Source: Schistocephalus solidus
Taxonomy: Eukaryota; Platyhelminthes; Cestoda; Diphyllobothriidea; Diphyllobothriidae
Length of the DNA stretch: 64,000 nt
Reading direction: 5' to 3'
NCBI GenBank assembly: GCA_017591395.1
Contig: WEDG01004886.1
Span: forward strand, 124,001-188,000
Part shown: positions 56,501-64,000 of the stretch, one piece after another
Position numbering within the stretch: the first letter of the stretch is position 1
Layout: each line of letters begins with the position of its first letter
Made by a program: the position numbers and the translations under genes
The notes under the pieces: model-generated
The model's database searches: none
What the model saw: the letters and a program-made list of their open reading frames with translations, nothing else
What the model was told of the DNA's origin: nothing

Positions 56501-57904
56501 ATCGTTCGGAAAAATAATGGCTTCTTCCACACAGCCAAGTTATACAAATGCGAAGCAAGGTAGTTGCTCGGTTTGCAACACATTAGCGTCTTGATGTGAA
56601 AACGTTTTGATGGAGTTATCGGCAGCAAATATTGCCAATGTAGTACTTGTCAACATGGCAAGACACTTCCGAATGTTACAGAGCCTTACCGTCAGAACAA
56701 GGACTTCTATCAACGATACGTGCATAAAAGGCTGTCCAACTCTTTGCTTTAAAATAGCAAGACAAAATTTTACGATTATTAAAAAAGCCGAAGTCACTGC
56801 TTTTTCCCACTTCGGACAATAGGTCTCACTTCTTAGCATGGATTTTGACTAACAACTTGAATAGCTTTTCGTAGGGGCTTAGACGTTTTCGTGAGCCAAT
56901 AGTTACAGACAACGTGAAAAATTTTTATAAATACCATAAATGAACAAAGACAAATCTTAAATTACGGCCATACATATTTTGAGGGAAAATTTATTGTACA
57001 GCGAAAGCATATGTTCATTTTCAGAAATTTTGGACTGGTGTTTTGGTGTCCGTTATCACATTTGATAGCTACAACAGTAATAATCGGGTCAAAATATTTG
57101 CTGTCGAGGTTTTCTATAGAAAAAATTAAAGACCACTGCGTGTAGAAACAGCAGTAGTATGCAAGTTAACCATGGTCTGCTTTGAGGCCGCCACATAGAT
57201 CAGCTTGCTGCTTAACCTTAGGCTATTAAATCGGATAACTGAAAGTGCAATTTTTTAGACTTCCGTTGTGCTGATAGTCTCAATGGGCGCTTTGTTTCTA
57301 AAGTACATTGGTATTAAGTAAACACATATGGACAGACTTTTTGATTGCCAGTCTTACTGCTACTTTACGATCCCATTTTGATATTACGTTTATTCGGTCA
57401 GCCACGCCTTTTCAGTTTCTAGCTGAATGTTTCCCGGCATAAAATTGTTCTATCTGAATACACACTGTATAAAATAATGAACATTTTCTTAGAATTCATA
57501 TCAGCTTATTGTGCATCACTAATGCAATGTATGGAAGAATACACACGATCTTCATATTTAAATGTGTAGAGAAAATTATAAATATACATATATGCAAAAT
57601 ACAATTACACCGTTTTTTGGGCCTTTGGGAAAAGGTTTTTCATTCTGTGTAATTATATGTTTTTATTATGACCGTTAACTTATAACAATATTACTTAATG
57701 CTATTGCCATGCAAATTCCCAACTCAAATTATAAATTAGACGAAAATGCACAACATAAATTGCCACTTTCCAGTGGCTTTACTGGCTTACACGTAACCAG
57801 TCTCTTTGCGACTAGTCCCGGAATTTTCGTTTTGGTTCTTTTATTACGGGTTTTGAAGAAACTTCCTTGACGTTCGGAATAATAACTGTTTTTAAGATAT
57901 ATAA
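50525..57904. other. AT-rich region, no confident gene
   Basis: About 7.4 kb. Two overlapping - strand frames of 127 and 133 codons (52313-51930 and 52078-51677) are the longest in the area. They are lysine- and phenylalanine-rich, as expected for chance frames in AT-rich DNA, and match nothing I know. 54470-54492 holds a short palindrome (AAATATTTTAAATATTT). No PLE or SINE remnant was seen. Confidence 0.4.
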
Positions 57905-58135
57905 TTGGCAGGTTTTTACATCGGGGAAGTTGAGAAGGAGCAAATCGTTTTCGTTAGGACAGGAATGACATATGTTGGAATTATTTTGCAAATATTTATC
58001 CCCTTTTTTAATGTTCTTTACCAGAGCAAGGATGAACTATACGTGGATATTGTCAACGGCACTGAGTGCCTCTGGAACGTGCTAAAGATGGTTGAAAAAC
58101 TTTTAAACCGGGAGCATGTGTTTGGTGGCTGGTAG
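57905..58135 (+). other. Weak candidate terminal exon
   Basis: A 76-codon frame follows an acceptor-like TATATAATTGGCAG. It contains ELYVDIVNGTECLWNVLKMV and ends at TAG. Composition is protein-like in its second half, but no family is recognised and no other exon is seen. A chance frame is equally possible. Confidence 0.2.
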
Positions 58136-61100
58136 AATACATATTATACGGTCATTTTTTGTAATATTGTTGATTGTCATAGCTTCTTATATTGCATTAG
58201 CTAAGCCAGTTAGATGTCGCATGTTTTTAAATAAAGGAAAATACCGGTGCATGAGACCTATATATCTCACTTAGGCCCTCGGTAAACATAACAGATTTTG
58301 GATAGACTGCCTTGATCAATATGTTTTATTTATACCTGAGATATCTTTAACCATATTAGTGCAATAAGAAGGACATTCAATCACTTTAGTGCATGCCCCC
58401 TTATGCGATTACATGAAAACATTTAACGGACCACATGATAATGTAAGGGAAGGTGCGCGTGTAACTATATCGAAGGGCTGATTAATGTGCTAAATGCGTC
58501 AGCAGTGCAGAATCAACTAGCACCTGTTTTCTGTTTGCATTTCTTCTAAAGCTCTCAGTATTGTAAACAAGCGGCGCCGGTTTACAGTGTTTTAATATTA
58601 CTTAGTTATTATAGTAAATGTAATAACGTGTTGATAAAATATTCCCCGAATGTTTCTAGCCAAAGCGGAGATAGTTTGTTTCATACGTTTACATGTATTA
58701 GAAATAATATTTTGGAAAATATTATAACATTTTATGGAATATTTTGCGGAACTAAATAAATTTAGATTTTTAACTTTAAGACGCTAAATTCAATGTTTGC
58801 TTGAGTGTTTTTGTTTTTGCAGGCTGCAGTACAACAAATGACCGTAAAGTAGTTGCCATAGTATGCCTTTGCGTGTATCTTGGTCTTCAGCAACATTTAA
58901 TTTGTCTAACACCGGATTCTATCAAATGTCAGGCAGCAGGCTCATGTGTCCTTACACCTTTAAATTAACAAATCTGGTCAGTAAAATGGCATAACTGGTT
59001 ATAATAAGGTTTCACAGTTTCTCAGTGCTTAGCCGTCGTTTGAAAATAGGTCGATCATTAGGAACATGTTGTGATCTATAAACGTCTGCCTAAAAGATCA
59101 ATTAAGTTACTGATAAAAGTGTAGTGTGAACTCATTTTCTGGAATAAATATAACATTTTCTGGTCCAAAAGGGCTTTAAAAACGACAAATTTCCGCACTC
59201 TATCGGATAAAATAAACAAATATTTATTTTGTTTGCCATAGAGCAACCAAGGCCTTATATAAACAATTTCATAAAATTAAAAATCGTGGAAATAAACAAC
59301 ATTTTATTGGCTGTCAATAATTTATTTTAATCGCGCTTATTGTCGACTCCGAAAACATCTATTTACACTGCAAAGACATTATTGAACTATTTGAGGGCTT
59401 CCTTTGAACTATTGAGACCTTACCTAGTTTTGATGGTTAAGTGACCACTTTGGCCCTAATCCAATGCAAACAGCAGTTAAATAGGCAAGTGTGATCCACA
59501 ACGTCATACAAAACGAAATTAAAGGACGTGTGAATAATTTTTCTTACATATGTGATAAAGCACTATAGCTCTGATGACTAAAATGACAGCAGTTTATGAG
59601 TGTTTAAAAATTTTCCAAACAGACTAATATTTATGAGAGGAAATAAGGTTAACTGCTTAACTTGTCCCAGCTGCGTTAGATGTAGTGACGTCTGGGTTTT
59701 CTCCATGGATTAACTTAGATTTACACGCAAATTCAATTTTGTGGATTAAAACTTGAGTTACATTTTATCTAGCATCAGCAGTTAGTGCGCTAGACAGAGC
59801 TTTCTCGGACCAATACAACAGAATTAATACGACGGGTGAAATTTTAAGGCATTTAAAAGAAGATTATTAAACCATAAATGTAATCTACGTATATCGAAAT
59901 GTTCTTCCAGAGTGAAAATTGAAAGCTATTGGCAACAATTTCATTTCATATTGATATTAAAGTACGTTGATATTTAGAGCTCCAAGTTCTGCTATTGTAG
60001 GGTTAGCACAGTTATTTGACTGTCTTAATGGAAAGGCACAGGTCACTTCTTTCCTTACGCAAATACATAATTATACCCGTAAGTTTTTCTAATAAACAAA
60101 CTGCCCACCATCCGTCATGGTCCAGCTTATAATTTAGACTCTTTTGTAAAATCTACTTACTTTGCGTATTTTTTCATAGCAATGTCGTCAGAAAATGAGG
60201 GAATGTTTTTGTATTCGTTGTGTGTTCAGTAGCTTTAACGTCTTACCTGCATTTCGAAATGTTCAATATAAGTGCAATTTACTATAAACGAACTCCTTAT
60301 GATGATGTTCAATTAAAATGTGTAACATGTTACTGCAAAATGATATCTTCTGGTGGATCTGTCATTCATTCAAAATAACAAGTTCAATTACTAGACCAGT
60401 TTAAAGCAACCAGAAAGCTTACTGACTTAAACAATACCCTATATGTATTTTCTGAAAGAATACAAATAATACTTAAAACAAGGGATTCAGCTGCAGTGTA
60501 CAAAATCAGAAACAGTCAAAAGCATAAACAGTGAATAATCAGAAAATCAGAAACATTGAAAAGCCCACAGCAGTTTGAGTGGTTTAAACGCACATAAATC
60601 ATTAATTATTTGCAAATAAGAAATTTACGGAAAATGCCACTAAGTGGTTATTGTGAGTACTTGAATTACTATTGCCACTTTTTCTACGCAGTTTTCGAAG
60701 ACATCTTATCTTGCAAACCACATGGATTTGGTTAAAATATAATTGGGAATGTTTGGTTGAATACTTCATATGTAAAACTTTCTATTATAAATTAAAATGT
60801 GCATTTTGAAGTCCATGTTCAATTTTAGAAATATTCAACGTCAAAAGGGCTAACACGGGCAATAATGACAAGTTGATTCCCTTTGATATCAAATCAGTTT
60901 TAAATGATAAGAAAACATCTTTATTTTCGACAGCTTGCGTTTTTTCTCTTTTTGTTGTATAAAAATTAAGCTTAGAATTGCCTGCCTAACTAGCTAAAAT
61001 ATAAGTATCATAACTATGGGTTGGATAAACTCTAATTCTTAATGAGTTTATAGGTTTATGCAAATAATTAAATTGCTAAACATTGCGTAGCACAAACTAC

Positions 61101-64000
61101 GGAATAGGCTATTAACGATTATATGAAGGGTCAAAATTTATTTGACTATGAGCTATTTACTTGTAGGCTAAAAATATTTTAAAAAACACCACTGTGTCTC
61201 AGAAAGATAATTCATTCTAAGATTAATGTATTAGACGCGCCATAGGTTGTTACTGGCAACTTTGCAGGACAATATATGGGCAGTTGCAAGTTACGCCCAT
61301 ATCCGTGGCGTAAAATGTGCTAATTAGAATTTTTCCGTCCTACTATGTCAAGACATTTTTCTACACTACAAACATCGTAAAAAGACGAAATTAAAGGTCG
61401 ACATAATAGACTACTTTTGAGCAACCACAGCCCTTTAATGAATTTCTTGTCTCTTGATAAACTGAATAAGAAAACCTTTATCGAAAATGATCATTATTCT
61501 GAGAAGCCATTATACGGTAGAGGCATATACACTTATGTTTCGCCAGTCTTACTGTCATTTCTGTCACAAAAGTGCTCCTGGAATTTAGATCAGGTTGTTC
61601 TCATATACATAGAAACGTCTGCAGTATTTTTGAATACTCATATTAATCGCTTAAATTGTGCTAGCTTTCATCACATATTTTTTATGCATCGTCTATGACA
61701 GCTGTAATAGCAGTTGTTAATTGATACACTTCAGTGGATGACAGCAAAAGTGAATTTTATTATACACTTTGATTTGTACACTTATGGTGATGGAGGAAGT
61801 TTTGATAAAGTAGAGCGGATACGTCCAGAAAGTAGTTTTGTGGACAACAACTTCATTTTTAGAATTAAAGGACTGTGATCCATCATAAAGTGCCTGGGCA
61901 ATTAGGATGGACGTTGAGGTTTGCCTATTCTTGAATACTCTCATTTGGCGTATAACTGAGAAATATTAGTCCCTGTTGGATGTTAGCTTAGTTTTAAAGT
62001 ATTCGGGAGTGTTTCATGATTTAAACATATAGCAAAAAAAATATCGGTCCGTGTTTGCATTAAGCCCATGGATTCAAGTTTGTAAAGGACTTTATTTCCG
62101 TGTCTTACAGACAGTTTAAAAACAACGTTCGCATACACGTTTTGTAAAATATTAAAATCTATCTGGAACTGAATATTCAGATGATATAAAAGCAGAATTT
62201 GTTAAGAACTGAAAATTGGAGCTGTATGAAAGCTTAATACTACTGCACTTGGACAAATATAAAAAGGATTATGCAAGAATAAATAGACCTTGCAGTAGCA
62301 GTTAACCTTCAATGTACTGGGATTTAAATATCTCCTGGCCCTAAAATGCAGCTCTCTTCATTTTGTGCGCATACAGTTAGGGCTAAATTTGCTCTAGTTA
62401 AAGGCCTTTCTATAATTTGAGTGCACATATTGAGTGCACATATTCACACTGACCACAAAGGGAACTAAATTTCACACAAGACCAGGTGGTAAAACCGGTG
62501 AGTCAATAACACATCGATCTTTTTAAAAAAGCTAAGACTGCGATTCTGAAGGCCATTTCGAGAGGCAGTTGTTAGTTTACATAGAGTTCATAACAATCAA
62601 AATAAGAGACAATGGCATTATGTTATGCTATGACGACCAACCCGATCGTTTGAACTGAATACTTACTAAACGTCTTGAGCGAAAATATCCGAAAATACAA
62701 AAATAATGTTACGATATTTAACCTCGAGTTTTTGTGATACAAGGTTCGTCTATTCAAGTAGAAGATTAAATTAAATGGTAAAGTAACAGTTATTTTGAAT
62801 AATTATTGGTATAAATGCATTTTAATTAATGGATATCCAGTGATTGGTGTTATATGAAGGTTGGCATAACATAAAGTGCGTAACATCCCGTCTAGTGCTT
62901 ATGGTCTTGTTTCCTAAAGCTTCCGATACTAGACTGCTGTATTCTAAACAATCAAAAGACTTCGTTCCAAATACCAATCGTATACTGGCTTTTAACATAT
63001 CGGTATTATAAATTATTGCCAGTATCTTACTAAGAATAACCGGTAGGCTTAATTAACGTTAATGACGGTTGTATGAAATCTGTCACTTTTTCTGTGTTAA
63101 AGATCTAAGACGTCATCCAAGGTACTGAGGGAACCTCGTCTTATTGCACATGGGTACGGTTTTTAACGAATACACTATCCATATGTCTGCATACCTATTG
63201 GTAAGCAGATAACGCTGGATTTATCCGCGCGACTTTAATTTTTGCCATTTTGACTTATTTTCACCCTATCCGTTATTAACGTTCGGCCTTTCAGGTTTAA
63301 CCGAATCCGGAATTTTACATCATTTTTTGCATTTTCGAGGACTGATCTTTTATTTGATATATTTATGACATTGTGTTGATTCTGATCAGTGTGGCAATTA
63401 AAATCGGAGTGTTTTGCAAATGCAATCAGCTTAGTTAAGGCCTATGATTTACAAGAGAATCCCCTTAACCTATTTTCATGTGCTAATACGGGTCTTTTAA
63501 GTTGTCAAATAGTAATGGAAGCCAACATGCTTATTTGCTTTTTGTTTTGTGATACATTTATTACTCTCAATCGCGAGTTTTTTTATGCGTTTTCACTGTA
63601 ACCTGTTATTAAAAATTGATGAAACTTTTACAATATTATGTACCACAAAACTATTAACAGTAAATAAAGGGTTATTTCTTAAAAATATTTGACGCATTTC
63701 CGGGTTGAAAGCGTTGCATATTTGAAATAAGTGACCTACGTTAAGAACCATCGGGAGACAAAAGACCGCCTAATGTTCCCCGAGTTAAAGCAACGCTTAA
63801 TTACGGAGTGTTGGAAAAATAACACTGTGTGTAGAAGCGGAGCCTAGCCTAATGGCGACAGTGCGATAAATGAATGCTCAAGCAGCCTTCGTTGCTTAAA
63901 AGTAACCTTATCTTGCATTCAGATCAAAATCGGATGTCACCTGGTTGGTAAAAATTGTACGTTTGTTCATATTAAAATATCTTCTCACTGAGGATTTGAG
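58136..64000. other. AT-rich region, nothing recognised
   Basis: Nearly 6 kb with stops in all frames. The frames 61417-61698 (+), 61944-61717 (-) and 63389-63601 (+) show no motif. Homopolymer and A/T-rich runs are common. No repeat shared with the left two thirds of the window was found by eye. Confidence 0.4.

Overview
This window looks like a gene-poor, AT-rich stretch of a metazoan nuclear genome. I read it as a parasitic flatworm, possibly a tapeworm, but the species cannot be fixed from the sequence alone. The flatworm reading rests on three things: many Penelope-like element (PLE) remnants with GIY-YIG endonuclease tails, tandem units of about 308 bp carrying a hammerhead-like ribozyme motif beside tRNA-like sequence (an architecture known from the schistosome Sm-alpha repeat), and the lack of compact coding sequence. 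I found no recognisable host gene, rRNA, functional tRNA, CRISPR array or bacterial-style operon.

Layout. 1-0.9 kb holds a decayed PLE 3' end (+). A (TA)n tract and a tandem array of four ~308-bp ribozyme-bearing units follow (about 1.0-2.2 kb), then two PLE remnants on the - strand (2.7-3.7 kb) and an older pair of the same short units (4.0-4.46 kb). 4.5-12.1 kb is unique-looking AT-rich DNA. A PLE 3' end (+) lies at 12.4-13.0 kb. 18.0-22.75 kb is a nest of four PLE copies in the order +, -, +, -, which creates both tail-to-tail and head-to-head junctions; the last copy has the only uninterrupted GIY-YIG reading frame. 22.8-23.9 kb and 33.9-34.2 kb share an unidentified dispersed repeat. 27.8-28.3 kb is a 507-bp (CTA)n tract. 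PLE tails recur at 32.9-33.4 kb and 37.9-39.5 kb, the latter head-to-head. 43.1-45.4 kb is a convergent PLE pair enclosing a palindrome with ~198-bp arms, a tRNA-like/ribozyme unit and (TA)n tracts. 45.9-47.1 kb holds a cluster of tRNA-derived SINE pieces. 47.1-64 kb is AT-rich with no recognisable feature beyond a few weak exon candidates.

How the parts may work together. PLEs encode a reverse transcriptase fused to a GIY-YIG endonuclease, and PLEs and small non-autonomous retrozymes are known to carry hammerhead ribozymes. Here a 45-nt motif with the full hammerhead core (CTGATGA, GAAA, a stem I of about 6 bp, and a loopless self-complementary stem III that could only form in a dimer) recurs in the short tandem units. 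Similar cores lie in the 3' tails of two PLE copies. The most interesting reading is a PLE plus a short ribozyme-bearing passenger, with both tending to sit against (TA)n tracts and in inverted pairs. All PLE copies seen are 5'-truncated and most carry stops or frameshifts.
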